DNA of 26,383 bases, taken from Planctomycetota bacterium. GTDB taxonomy: Bacteria > Planctomycetota > UBA8108 > UBA1146. The notes under the pieces were generated by a model. The model did not search any database. It was not told where the DNA came from and saw only the letters and a program-made list of their open reading frames with translations. This document shows, piece by piece, positions 1 through 8,404 of the stretch. The stretch is taken from contig NZJA01000127.1 in NCBI GenBank assembly GCA_002691835.1, positions 1-26,383 of the forward strand, in the 5' to 3' direction. Every line of letters starts with the position of its first letter. The first letter of the stretch is position 1. The position numbers and the translations under genes are program-made.

Positions 1-1377
1 ATGAGCATGAGTTCCCACAGGGGGATTCGCACGACGATCCTGTGCCTGCTGTATTTTGCCCAGGGGTTTCCCTACGGCTTTGTTCTCTACACATTGTTCT
101 CCGTCTTTGTCGATCAGGGATTCACCCGCGAACAGGCCGGAATCATCACCGGCTTTTCTGTCCTGCCCTGGACTTTCAAGTTCGCTTGGGCCCCCCTCAT
201 CGACTCGGTGCGATTCCCGGCGATGGGGCTGCGTCGACCGTGGATCCTCATCGCACAACTGGGGATGGCCCTGACCCTCATCGCCAATTCTTGGGCGGGT
301 GATATGGGGAATCTCGCTCCGGGAGCCACCATCGAACTCTCCTCTTGGGCAGCGGGGCTCTTTTCATGGGTTCCCGGTGCGACCGAACAATCCTCCCCCA
401 ATGAAGTCAGTACTTTGGTCTTCATCGCCGGTGTCTTCTTCCTCCACAATGCGTTCGCTTCCCTGCAGGACGTGGCCACCGACGCTCTGGCGGTCGACAT
501 TCTTGAGGAGTCAGAACGGGGCCGCGTCAACGGGTTCATGTGGGGTTCCAAGTTGTTTGGAATCACCGTTGGAACCACCGGAGGGGCCTACCTGATCGAG
601 CACTTCCAGCTGAACTTCACTCTGCAGTTTTTGGCGATAGGCATCCTGCTGATCGCCGGAGTGGTATTGGCGGTCAGAGAGAGGGATGGCGAAAAGAGAC
701 TTCCCTGGACCTCCGGCAAAGCCGTTTCCTTCCAAAATCATGCTTTGCGTTCGCCTTTGGAGGTACTCCTCCAACTGTTTAGAGCACTCTCTCAGTGGAC
801 CACTGGAGCGGCTGTACTTCTTTCGGTGATCACTTCTATCTCGCTGGGCATCTTTATCCCCCTCGCTTCCGACACCTTTATCAATGTCTATGACTGGGAG
901 TCCCTCGACTACTCCAAAGCACTTGGTACCTGGGGAATCGGTGGAGAACTTTGCGGTGCACTCCTTGGCGGTTTTCTTTGCGACCGCCTGGGACGACGAA
1001 GAATCGCTGCTGTGGGGGGAATCGGGATGGGCTGCGCTATGATCGCCTTCTCGCTTTTACTGACTGAGGCGTCAATCAATCCGACTTGGCTCTTGCCCAT
1101 CTTCAAAGGGTTCGTCGCATTTCAGACGGTCGCACTTTTCAGTCTCTACATGAAGATCTGCTGGACCACTTCTGCGGCAACCCAGTTCACCCTCTATATG
1201 TCGGTCAGTAACTTGGGGACCTACATCGGCAATGAAATCGCTCGTATTGACGGCATGGAGCGGGGAACTCTCTTCATGATTGCAGGAATCGCAGCGTTCG
1301 TTCCGCTGCTGGTGCTCTTCACTCTTCGACCCGATGCCATCGTCGATTTAAGAAAAAAAATGGAGGCCGCAAAATGA
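1..1377 (+). CDS. AmpG-like MFS permease
   Basis: Polytopic inner-membrane transporter of the major facilitator superfamily, closest by eye to the AmpG/PAT branch (AmpG imports anhydro-muropeptides in enterobacteria). Seen: many hydrophobic segments over 458 residues; the N-terminal pattern FAQGFPYGF (19-27) then LPWTFKFAWAPLID (55-68); LQDVATDALAVD (155-166), matching the AmpG 'QD..VDA..VDIL' block; and the MFS loop motif DRLGRRR (328-334). A polar loop at about 100-136 interrupts the first half. The ATG is the first base of the window, so the true start could lie upstream; M3 is an alternative. The stop overlaps the next start (ATGA), so the serine hydrolase is translationally coupled. The substrate cannot be read from sequence. 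Family call is fairly sure, AmpG orthology is not. Confidence 0.75.
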   Translation: MSMSSHRGIRTTILCLLYFAQGFPYGFVLYTLFSVFVDQGFTREQAGIITGFSVLPWTFKFAWAPLIDSVRFPAMGLRRPWILIAQLGMALTLIANSWAGDMGNLAPGATIELSSWAAGLFSWVPGATEQSSPNEVSTLVFIAGVFFLHNAFASLQDVATDALAVDILEESERGRVNGFMWGSKLFGITVGTTGGAYLIEHFQLNFTLQFLAIGILLIAGVVLAVRERDGEKRLPWTSGKAVSFQNHALRSPLEVLLQLFRALSQWTTGAAVLLSVITSISLGIFIPLASDTFINVYDWESLDYSKALGTWGIGGELCGALLGGFLCDRLGRRRIAAVGGIGMGCAMIAFSLLLTEASINPTWLLPIFKGFVAFQTVALFSLYMKICWTTSAATQFTLYMSVSNLGTYIGNEIARIDGMERGTLFMIAGIAAFVPLLVLFTLRPDAIVDLRKKMEAAK

Positions 1378-2831
1378 GATCCCGATGCATTCTATGGCTG
1401 ATCGCGGCACTCATTGGGACCAGCACTCCTGGATCTGCTCAAAATTCTGTACCAACAGAGCAATCACCCATCGAAAAAAGGGTCGATCAAATCGTACAGC
1501 AGATCGTCTCACCCGATCAGCCCGGTTGTACCATCGCCGCCTTCAAGAACGGTCAACTGGCTTTTGCCAAAGGCTATGGTCTCGCTAATCTTGATCATGA
1601 TATTCCTAATTCACCCGAGACCGTTTTTCGCATCGCTTCGGTTTCCAAGCATGTCACTGCCGCATGCATGCTGTTACTGGAAGACGATGACCTCGTGGAT
1701 CTCGATGCAGACATTCGAGAATATCTTCCCAAGCTTCCGGATTATGGTCACAAGATCACAATTCGCCATCTACTTCATCACACTAGTGGATTAAGAGAAT
1801 ACTCTTATCTGATGATGATGTGCGACATCGACGACTCTGACAATTGGGAAAAAGAAGACGCTCTTGATATGATCTTTCGCCAGCGAGGACTCGATTTCAT
1901 TCCTGGAGAAAAATACTCCTACTGCAACTCTGGCTACTTCCTCTGCAGCATCATCTGTGAACGGGTTACAGGAAAATCTCTGCGTGAGTTTGCAGACTTA
2001 AAAATCTTCAAACCCCTGAAGATGCTTCATACTCATTTCCATGACGAATCCACGGAAGTAGTTAAAAAAAGAGCGAATGGATACTCGCCTGATGAAGCTG
2101 GAAAGTATCACCTCGATGAAACGGGCCTCGATCAAGTTGGCGACGGAGGCATCTATACCACTATCGCCGATTTTGGGATTTGGACATCTGCGCTGATACA
2201 AGACACTTGGAAACCTGGTTTACTGAAACGTATGCTCAGTAAATTCACACTCAACGGCCTGCCCTCCCAACCCGGTGAGGAACTGACTTATCGCTTCGGC
2301 ATCGATGAATCGTCATATCGCTCCTATCGAACTCTCTCTCATGGAGGCGCATGGGTCGGATACCGATCTCAAATGTGGATACTTCCCGATGAGGGCTGGG
2401 TTTTCCTATGTTTTGCGAACCGTAGCGACTTCAACCCGCGGAGAGTTCTTCGTCAGGTCAGCGAAGTCATCGCCGCCGATCTTTTCGAAGATGCTACCGA
2501 GATGACCCGTGAAAACTGGCGAGGCCGAAATCGAGTGGAAGAAAATGCTCCAGAATATCGATCGAATGAGAACCCCAACGACTTCATAGGCCTTTACTAC
2601 TCTGAAGAACTTCAAGTGACTTGGCTTCTGCAGAATCGATCTGGCGAATTGACCATGGTCAACTGGGGTGACGATTACCCCCTCAAACTCACCAAAGATG
2701 ATCGACTGGTAGGAAAACCTGCCTGGCTGAAATTGAAAATCCATCGTGACTCCGAAAAAAATGTTCGAAATCTAGAATTTGGAACGGGTGTCCCAACGGG
2801 CATAATGTTTAAAAGATATTCAGAAAATTAA
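1374..2831 (+). CDS. Exported serine hydrolase, beta-lactamase/DD-peptidase (S12) family
   Basis: Penicillin-binding-protein-like serine hydrolase, probably periplasmic. A signal peptide is visible (MRSRC then a hydrophobic stretch, likely cut after GSA near residue 22). Catalytic motifs are in the expected order: SVSK (S89 nucleophile, K92), YCN (Y183-N185) and HGG (323-325) in place of the KTG of classical beta-lactamases, as in many class C-like esterases and D-amino peptidases. A C-terminal extension of about 110 residues follows the catalytic domain. The ATG overlaps the stop of the AmpG-like permease by 4 nt (ATGA). Family members include esterases, DD-peptidases and beta-lactamases, so the substrate is open. 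Permease plus hydrolase suggests turnover of peptides or cell-wall fragments, which is inference. Confidence 0.85.
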   Translation: MRSRCILWLIAALIGTSTPGSAQNSVPTEQSPIEKRVDQIVQQIVSPDQPGCTIAAFKNGQLAFAKGYGLANLDHDIPNSPETVFRIASVSKHVTAACMLLLEDDDLVDLDADIREYLPKLPDYGHKITIRHLLHHTSGLREYSYLMMMCDIDDSDNWEKEDALDMIFRQRGLDFIPGEKYSYCNSGYFLCSIICERVTGKSLREFADLKIFKPLKMLHTHFHDESTEVVKKRANGYSPDEAGKYHLDETGLDQVGDGGIYTTIADFGIWTSALIQDTWKPGLLKRMLSKFTLNGLPSQPGEELTYRFGIDESSYRSYRTLSHGGAWVGYRSQMWILPDEGWVFLCFANRSDFNPRRVLRQVSEVIAADLFEDATEMTRENWRGRNRVEENAPEYRSNENPNDFIGLYYSEELQVTWLLQNRSGELTMVNWGDDYPLKLTKDDRLVGKPAWLKLKIHRDSEKNVRNLEFGTGVPTGIMFKRYSEN

Positions 2832-2866
2832 ACTCGCAGCGGAGGAATCCCGCGAAAGGAATCTCT

Positions 2867-3853
2867 ATGACCACCCTCAATTCTACGATGGTCACTATAT
2901 TTCTCACTGGTCTGCTCTCTGGAATGACATTCCTCATGCCGCTGACATCCCACGGCGAAGAAAACTCTGACGTGATCCGAGTCTTTCTGCTAGCCGGGCA
3001 ATCCAATATGGAGGGCCATGCTGTTGTCGACCTCGATCACGAAGAACACTACAACGGTGGGCGTGGCACTCTGGTAAAGCTGCTTGAAGACCCCAAATGG
3101 GAACCAAGACTTTCGCATCTTCGAGATAAAGATGGGAGCTGGAGTGCAAGGGATGACGTCTTTGTTCGCTATCGTCCAGAAAGAGGCCCTCTCAAAAAAG
3201 GTCCTCTTTCCATTGGCTTTGCCGTTCATGAGGGAAAACACCACTTTGGCCCAGAACTGCAGATCGGACACCGCCTCGGTCAAGCATCGAAGGACCCCGT
3301 ACTTCTCATCAAGACCTGCTGGGGTGGAAGAAGCCTTCATGTTGATTTTAGGCCCCCTTCTGCGGGAGGAGAGACCGGCCCCGCCTTCAAGCAAATGATC
3401 CGTGAAATCAGGGATGCTCTTTCCAATATCGACAAGGATTTCCCCCAACTCGCCGGAAAAAAACCCGTGATTTCGGGCTTCTTCTGGTTTCAAGGCTGGA
3501 ACGATATGTACCAAGATGGAGCTCTGGAAAATTACTCCCAAAATTTCCTGCACCTCGTCGAGGATTTGCGCTCCGAATTTAAGGTTCGCCGACTTCCGGT
3601 GATCATCGGTCAAACAGGTAATGCAGATAACACTCAACTGCATGCTGCCCAGGAAGCTCCCTCAAAGAGCAAAAAACACCTGGGTACCATCGTTTACGTT
3701 CCCACCCGCCAGTTTCGTTACAAACCAGAGGACTCTCCCAATCAGGGTCATGGCCATCACTGGTTCGGCCATGCAGGCAGCTACTTCGAGGTCGGAGACG
3801 CCATGGGGAAAGCAATGGTGGACCTCCTCTCTGGGAAATCTTCCAATCGATGA
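2867..3853 (+). CDS. Exported SASA-domain carbohydrate esterase (sialate O-acetylesterase-like)
   Basis: SGNH-type esterase of the SASA family, which removes acetyl groups from sugars. A signal peptide is visible (hydrophobic 8-28, likely cut after SHG near residue 30). Seen: GQSNM (44-48) with nucleophile S46; GPE (128-130); KTCWGGRSL (149-157); WFQGWNDM (207-214), equivalent to the WYQGESD block; and a His-rich end GHGHHWFGH (294-302) likely to carry the catalytic His. The 328-residue length is normal. The start has purine-rich ribosome-binding sequence just upstream (GGAGGAA, AAAGGAA). It lies 35 nt after the serine hydrolase on the same strand, probably in one operon. The sugar substrate is unknown. 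Confidence 0.85.
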   Translation: MTTLNSTMVTIFLTGLLSGMTFLMPLTSHGEENSDVIRVFLLAGQSNMEGHAVVDLDHEEHYNGGRGTLVKLLEDPKWEPRLSHLRDKDGSWSARDDVFVRYRPERGPLKKGPLSIGFAVHEGKHHFGPELQIGHRLGQASKDPVLLIKTCWGGRSLHVDFRPPSAGGETGPAFKQMIREIRDALSNIDKDFPQLAGKKPVISGFFWFQGWNDMYQDGALENYSQNFLHLVEDLRSEFKVRRLPVIIGQTGNADNTQLHAAQEAPSKSKKHLGTIVYVPTRQFRYKPEDSPNQGHGHHWFGHAGSYFEVGDAMGKAMVDLLSGKSSNR

Positions 3854-3938
3854 TGCTCCATGAATCTCCTTTAATCTGACACGGCTTTCTTGACCCCCCC
3901 CGGAATATTGCCGATGCTATGTTTTCTGGAGGTTTCCA

Positions 3939-4883
3939 TTGCTCAATCCCGGAGGAGAACTGGATCTGGACTGGGTTCTTTCAACCCGAATAAATCGCTC
4001 TGCCATCGAACGCAGGGCGAAGTCCCTTTCTGGAAGACGATCCGTCAAAAAGAACTGGCAGATTGGCTGGCTTGCCCACGCCATCCGCTGCATTGACCTG
4101 ACGACACTCTCAGGGGATGACACCCCCGGAACCGTCAAGCGCTTGGCATCCAAAGCAAAAAATCCGGTGCGCAGGGATATTCTCGAAGCTCACGGTCTCC
4201 CCTTTGATCTCCACTGTGCTGCGGTTTGCGTTTATCACAACTTGATCGAAACGGCTATCGCAGAGTGCACCAACAGCGAGGTCAATGTCTGTGCCGTTTC
4301 GACAGGGTTCCCCGCAGGTCAAATCCCCCACGAGATGAAACTGCAACAGATTCGTTCTTCCGTTGCAGCAGGTGCCCAAGAGATTGATATCGTCATCTCC
4401 AGACCATTGGTTTTGGAGGGGCGCTGGGCTGACCTTCATGATGAAGTGCGAAGTTATCGAGAAGCTTGTGGAGATCAGGCTTGCCTGAAGACGATTCTTG
4501 CAACCGGTGAATTGGGAGACCTTCGTCAGGTAGCCCGGGCTTCCCGAGTCTGCCTTGGAGCCGGTGCTGATTTCATCAAGACATCCACTGGCAAAGAAGC
4601 CGTCAACGCTACATTACCAGTAGCACTCGTCATGTTGAGAGCCATCCGCGAGCACCAGCAGCGCTCCGGATACCTGGCTGGCTTTAAGCCAGCGGGTGGG
4701 ATTCGTACTGCGAAAGAATCGATCACTTTCCTCATGCTGGTGAAGGAAGAGTTGGGATTGACATCGATGCGACCGGATCGTTTCCGGATCGGAGCCTCGT
4801 CGCTACTGGCAGACATTGAGCGACAACTCGAGTTTCATGCGACCGGCCGGTACTCTGCCAATCACCGGCATCCGATGGGATAA
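3939..4883 (+). CDS. deoC: Deoxyribose-phosphate aldolase
   Basis: Class I aldolase that splits 2-deoxyribose 5-phosphate into glyceraldehyde 3-phosphate and acetaldehyde; cytoplasmic. The three active-site residues known from the E. coli enzyme are present: D150 (EIDIVIS), K184 (CLKTILATGEL) and the Schiff-base lysine K214 (ADFIKTSTGK). GFKPAGGIRTA (248-258) supplies the phosphate-binding loop. The start is TTG at 3939, chosen because GGAGG at 3928-3932 sits 6 nt upstream and the nearby ATGs at 3914 and 3919 are in other frames. An N-terminal extension of about 45 residues precedes the barrel. The aldehyde dehydrogenase gene follows after 5 nt and could oxidise the aldehyde product; that partnership is inferred from adjacency. 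Confidence 0.93.
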   Translation: MLNPGGELDLDWVLSTRINRSAIERRAKSLSGRRSVKKNWQIGWLAHAIRCIDLTTLSGDDTPGTVKRLASKAKNPVRRDILEAHGLPFDLHCAAVCVYHNLIETAIAECTNSEVNVCAVSTGFPAGQIPHEMKLQQIRSSVAAGAQEIDIVISRPLVLEGRWADLHDEVRSYREACGDQACLKTILATGELGDLRQVARASRVCLGAGADFIKTSTGKEAVNATLPVALVMLRAIREHQQRSGYLAGFKPAGGIRTAKESITFLMLVKEELGLTSMRPDRFRIGASSLLADIERQLEFHATGRYSANHRHPMG

Positions 4884-4888
4884 AGACC

Positions 4889-7249
4889 ATGTCCAATGAT
4901 TCACCCGACCCTGCACAGGTTCTCGAATCTCTCGACTGGGGGCCTGCTCCTGAAGATCAGAGCGCTGCTCTCGATTGGATCAGCCAAAGTGGTAAAAGCC
5001 CCTCCCACTTTATTGGCGGTGAATGGTTGCCATCGGAAACGGGCAATAGTTTTGAAACCGTCAATCCGGCTACAGGTGAAACTCTCAGAAAGCTCGCCAG
5101 TGGTTCTTCGGAAGATGTCTCCAGAGCTGTCGAAGCCGCAAGGAAAGCCTTACCTGAATGGAAAAGGTTGGGCCCCGAAGGTCGTGCCAGGCACTTGTAT
5201 GCACTAGCCCGTGGTATTCAAAAAGAGAGTCGACTTTTCGCCGTAGTCGAAACTCTCGACAACGGCAAACCGATTCGCGAAACGAGGGATATCGACATCC
5301 CTCTCGTTGCCCGCCATTTCTACCACCATGCAGGTTGGGCACGAATCCTTGAAGAGAGCCACCCACAGGCCCAACCTTGGGGAGTCTGCGGACAGATCAT
5401 TCCGTGGAACTTTCCACTGCTGATGCTCGCTTGGAAGATTGCTCCGGCTCTGGCATGCGGCAACACGGTCGTGCTTAAACCCGCTGAGTGGACCTCTCTC
5501 TCTGCCTTGCTCTTTGCTGAACTGTGCGAAAAAACGGGACTTCCCGCTGGAGTCGTCAATATCGTCACGGGTGCAGGAGAAACCGGAGCTGCTCTGGTAG
5601 AACATCCTGATGTCGACAAAGTCGCCTTCACAGGATCGACAGAAGTGGGTCGCATCATTCGTGAAGCCACAGCCGGATCAGGAAAAGGCCTCACTCTTGA
5701 ACTGGGTGGCAAGAGCCCTTACATCGTCTTTGAAGACGCTGATCTCGATAGTGCCGTCGAAGGTCTGGTCGATGCCATCTGGTTTAATCAGGGGCAGGTC
5801 TGCTGTGCAGGGAGTCGCCTACTCGTTCAAGAGTCGATTGCCGTAGATGTTCATTCACGTATTCAAAAACGAATGCAGAATCTGCGCGTCGGGCAACCTC
5901 TCGACAAAGCGATCGACATCGGTGCAATGGTCGATGCCGTACATCTCCAAAGGGTCGAAGCCATGTGCCAGCGAGCACAATCTGAAGGCATCGAATGTAT
6001 TCAACCAGACATCCAGATGCCTGAAGAGGGGAACTGGTTCCCACCAACCTTCTTCCCGGAAGCTCCACTCTCTTCCGAGATCGCCACAGAAGAAGTCTTT
6101 GGACCGGTCCTCGTCTCCACCACTTTCAGGACTCCCGCTGAAGCCGTCAAAATCGCCAACCACACCCGGTATGGATTGGCAGCCAGTGTCTGGAGTCAGG
6201 ATCTTGATACCGCACTCGACGTTGCACGAAAAGTGCAAGCGGGAACCATTTGGGTCAACGGGACCAATATGTTTGACGCATCCAGTGGCTTTGGTGGAAT
6301 GAAAGAATCGGGATTTGGCAGAGAAGGTGGCAATGAAGGCTTAAAGGCCTACATGCGTCCAGATTCCCCTGAAGTTGCAAGTCACGAGGAAGCACCCACA
6401 GAAGTCCGTGAAGCTGAAGCATCCGCGATCCCTGAACTCGACAGGACTGCAAAAATGCTCATCGGCGGTAAGCAAGTCAGACCTGATGGAGGTCACTCTT
6501 ACCCTGTACTCACACCTCATGGCGAAACGGTCGGCTTGGCAGCCCTTGCTAATCGTAAAGATGTCCGCAATGCCGTCGAAGCCGCCAGCAAGAGTTCTTG
6601 GTCTTCAATGAATGGTCATGGCCGAGCACAAGTTCTCTGGTTCATAGCCGAGAATATGGAATCTCGCCGAGAAGAATTTGTCCGCCTCCTCAAAGCAATG
6701 ACTGGGGAAACCGAAGCGGCCTGCAATGCCGAATTCGAATCCACCGTCGATACCTGGACCTGGTGGGCTTCGTGGGCCGACAAACATGATGGACATGTTC
6801 ACGACACACCTTGGCGAGGCTTGGTGCTCGCTGTTTACGAACCTTTTGGAACTGCGGCCGTCGTTTGCCCGAATCAGAATCCACTCCATGCTTTTGTAGC
6901 GCTGGCTGCTCCTCTTCTTGCTGCTGGAAATCATGTGGTTGCGATTCCCAGTACACAATCACTGGCTGCAGTTGAAATGTGCCGGATTTTAGAACACTCA
7001 GACTTACCTGCGGGGGCATTGAATCTTCTCACTGGAGAGCGCCGCGAATTAGCACCTGTTCTGGCCGCACATGATGGGGTCGATCTGATTTGGTCTCATG
7101 TGGACAAAGAGTTGACCTCAGAAATCGAGCGTCTTTCGACAGGAAATATGAAAGTCTGCTGGAGCACGAGTTCTGCTCTCGACCGATCTCCTGAATTGCT
7201 CGATAGAGCCTCTCAGATCAAGAATATCTGGCTTCCTCACGGAATTTGA
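4889..7249 (+). CDS. Two-domain aldehyde dehydrogenase family protein
   Basis: NAD(P)-dependent aldehyde dehydrogenase, 786 residues against about 480-500 for single-domain enzymes. The first domain (about 35-490) looks fully active: IPWNFP (171-176, N174), LELGGKSP (270-277, E271), FNQGQVCCAGSR (299-310, catalytic C305) and EEVFGPV (401-407). A linker rich in Glu and Ala (about 495-515) leads to a second, shorter ALDH-like domain (about 520-786). That domain has a recognisable N-terminal cofactor-domain pattern, but I find neither the ELGGK glutamate nor a GQxC cysteine, so it is probably non-catalytic. The gene starts 5 nt after deoC, pointing to co-translation and to acetaldehyde or a related aldehyde as substrate; this is inference. 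Confidence 0.9.
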   Translation: MSNDSPDPAQVLESLDWGPAPEDQSAALDWISQSGKSPSHFIGGEWLPSETGNSFETVNPATGETLRKLASGSSEDVSRAVEAARKALPEWKRLGPEGRARHLYALARGIQKESRLFAVVETLDNGKPIRETRDIDIPLVARHFYHHAGWARILEESHPQAQPWGVCGQIIPWNFPLLMLAWKIAPALACGNTVVLKPAEWTSLSALLFAELCEKTGLPAGVVNIVTGAGETGAALVEHPDVDKVAFTGSTEVGRIIREATAGSGKGLTLELGGKSPYIVFEDADLDSAVEGLVDAIWFNQGQVCCAGSRLLVQESIAVDVHSRIQKRMQNLRVGQPLDKAIDIGAMVDAVHLQRVEAMCQRAQSEGIECIQPDIQMPEEGNWFPPTFFPEAPLSSEIATEEVFGPVLVSTTFRTPAEAVKIANHTRYGLAASVWSQDLDTALDVARKVQAGTIWVNGTNMFDASSGFGGMKESGFGREGGNEGLKAYMRPDSPEVASHEEAPTEVREAEASAIPELDRTAKMLIGGKQVRPDGGHSYPVLTPHGETVGLAALANRKDVRNAVEAASKSSWSSMNGHGRAQVLWFIAENMESRREEFVRLLKAMTGETEAACNAEFESTVDTWTWWASWADKHDGHVHDTPWRGLVLAVYEPFGTAAVVCPNQNPLHAFVALAAPLLAAGNHVVAIPSTQSLAAVEMCRILEHSDLPAGALNLLTGERRELAPVLAAHDGVDLIWSHVDKELTSEIERLSTGNMKVCWSTSSALDRSPELLDRASQIKNIWLPHGI

Positions 7250-7253
7250 TCCC

Positions 7254-7271
7254 GCGGAGAATCCGCCTTTT
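7254..7271 (+). terminator. Weak hairpin after the aldehyde dehydrogenase gene
   Basis: A 5-bp GC-rich stem, GCGGA (7254-7258) and TCCGC (7262-7266), with a GAA loop and a short TTTT run at 7268-7271, lies 4 nt after the stop codon. The stem is short, so this may be a partial terminator or attenuator within a longer operon. Confidence 0.3.
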
Positions 7272-7303
7272 CGACAAATCTGCCCCTATGTCCGAAACTT
7301 GAG

Positions 7304-8404
7304 ATGGAGGGAGAACCCCTCCCTTCGAATTTCGGGCAGTCAGGGGGCGAGATGGCTCAGCAGAAGGACTCTCAGAGAAACACCGATCTCATCTCTCCGG
7401 TCACCGAGCAGGGAGAATCTCTGTTTATTGATGACCACCCAACAGTTCCCACTGTCGGTGTCATTTATGAAAATGATGCCTGGCTGAAACCCCTTTTCGA
7501 AGCCCTTGCCAATTCTGGAATTGCTCATGAAGGCATCGACGTTCGAAGTCATGGCTTTGACCTGCTATCTGCCCGTGAACATACTCTGTACCTCAATCGG
7601 GTCTCACCATCTTCTTACATGCGTGGTAATGCAGGTGCGATTTCCCATGCCCATGCATTATTAGCAACACTTGAAGCCACCGGGTCGATGGTCGTAAACG
7701 GTTCAAGATCGTTCCGAATGGAAACGAGCAAGGTTTCACAGCAACTGCTTATGAATGGACTTGGAGTTCTCACTCCTGAGACGTATGCAGTTTCCAATCC
7801 GGCTGCAATCCATGAAATGATCGACCAACTCAGCTTTCCACTGATTCTCAAGCCTGATACCGGCGGAAGCGGAGCACTAATTCGAAGAATCGAAAATAAG
7901 GCCCACCTCCTTGCCCTGGTCGATGACCCTGAAGTCTTTCCGAATGGGCATTTGATGCTCTTGCAAGAAATCATCACTTCGGTTGATGGAACCATCTCGC
8001 GAGTAGAATTCGTCGATGGAGAATTCTTGCTGGCAATGAAGGTCAAGCCCCACAACACTTTCAATCTTTGTCCCGCTGAAGGCTGTCCTAGAAACCCAAT
8101 TGAAGCCGGACTTGTCGCCGATGCCTCTTTCGAAGCATGGCCAGATGTTCCACAGGATGCGGTGGCTCAAGCGCGAGAAATTCTTAGGGCGGCAAAATTA
8201 GATATCGGGGGCGTCGAATGGATGGATACCGCAGACGGTCGCCGGATCTTTATCGATATCAACGCAACGAGTGTCTATCGGGAAGATATGCAAAAAGCAC
8301 TGGGAGTTAATGGATTCCAGGTAGTTTGTGATTACCTGACCCGCGAACTTGCCAAGGAAGCCGCAAAATCCGAATTGAGGCTTCCGAGGAGACTGGGATC
8401 ATGA
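7304..8404 (+). CDS. RimK/glutathione-synthase-like ATP-grasp ligase
   Basis: ATP-grasp fold enzyme that would join a carboxylate to an amine through an acyl-phosphate. Seen: the N-terminal domain begins near residue 50 (TVGVIYEND), with YLNRVSPSSYMRGN at 96-109; VVNG (130-133) opens the ATP-grasp part; LILKPDTGGSGALI (180-193, K183) is the nucleotide-binding loop; E305 in GGVEWM and D318/N320 in IDIN are likely metal ligands. The first about 49 residues are polar and not conserved-looking, so the ATG at 7352 (M17) may be the real start; neither start has a good Shine-Dalgarno site. The stop overlaps the next start (ATGA at 8401-8404), coupling it to the flavin oxidoreductase. The substrates are unknown; RimK, MptN/CofF-like and D-Ala ligase-like activities are all possible. 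Confidence 0.8.
   Translation: MEGEPLPSNFGQSGGEMAQQKDSQRNTDLISPVTEQGESLFIDDHPTVPTVGVIYENDAWLKPLFEALANSGIAHEGIDVRSHGFDLLSAREHTLYLNRVSPSSYMRGNAGAISHAHALLATLEATGSMVVNGSRSFRMETSKVSQQLLMNGLGVLTPETYAVSNPAAIHEMIDQLSFPLILKPDTGGSGALIRRIENKAHLLALVDDPEVFPNGHLMLLQEIITSVDGTISRVEFVDGEFLLAMKVKPHNTFNLCPAEGCPRNPIEAGLVADASFEAWPDVPQDAVAQAREILRAAKLDIGGVEWMDTADGRRIFIDINATSVYREDMQKALGVNGFQVVCDYLTRELAKEAAKSELRLPRRLGS

Noticed and set aside
114..578. Open frame of 154 codons antisense to the permease gene
   Set aside because: No motif, and the transmembrane pattern belongs to the plus strand.
2990..3643. Open frame of 217 codons on the minus strand inside the SASA esterase
   Set aside because: The plus-strand gene has a signal peptide and catalytic motifs in order; the antisense frame has none.
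3893..3900. Run of C as a phase-variable promoter element
   Set aside because: It sits in a gap without a clear -10/-35 pair at suitable spacing, so no role can be supported.
3939..7249. Bacterial microcompartment locus (deoC plus aldehyde dehydrogenase)
   Set aside because: No shell-protein genes and no encapsulation-type N-terminal peptide are seen nearby.
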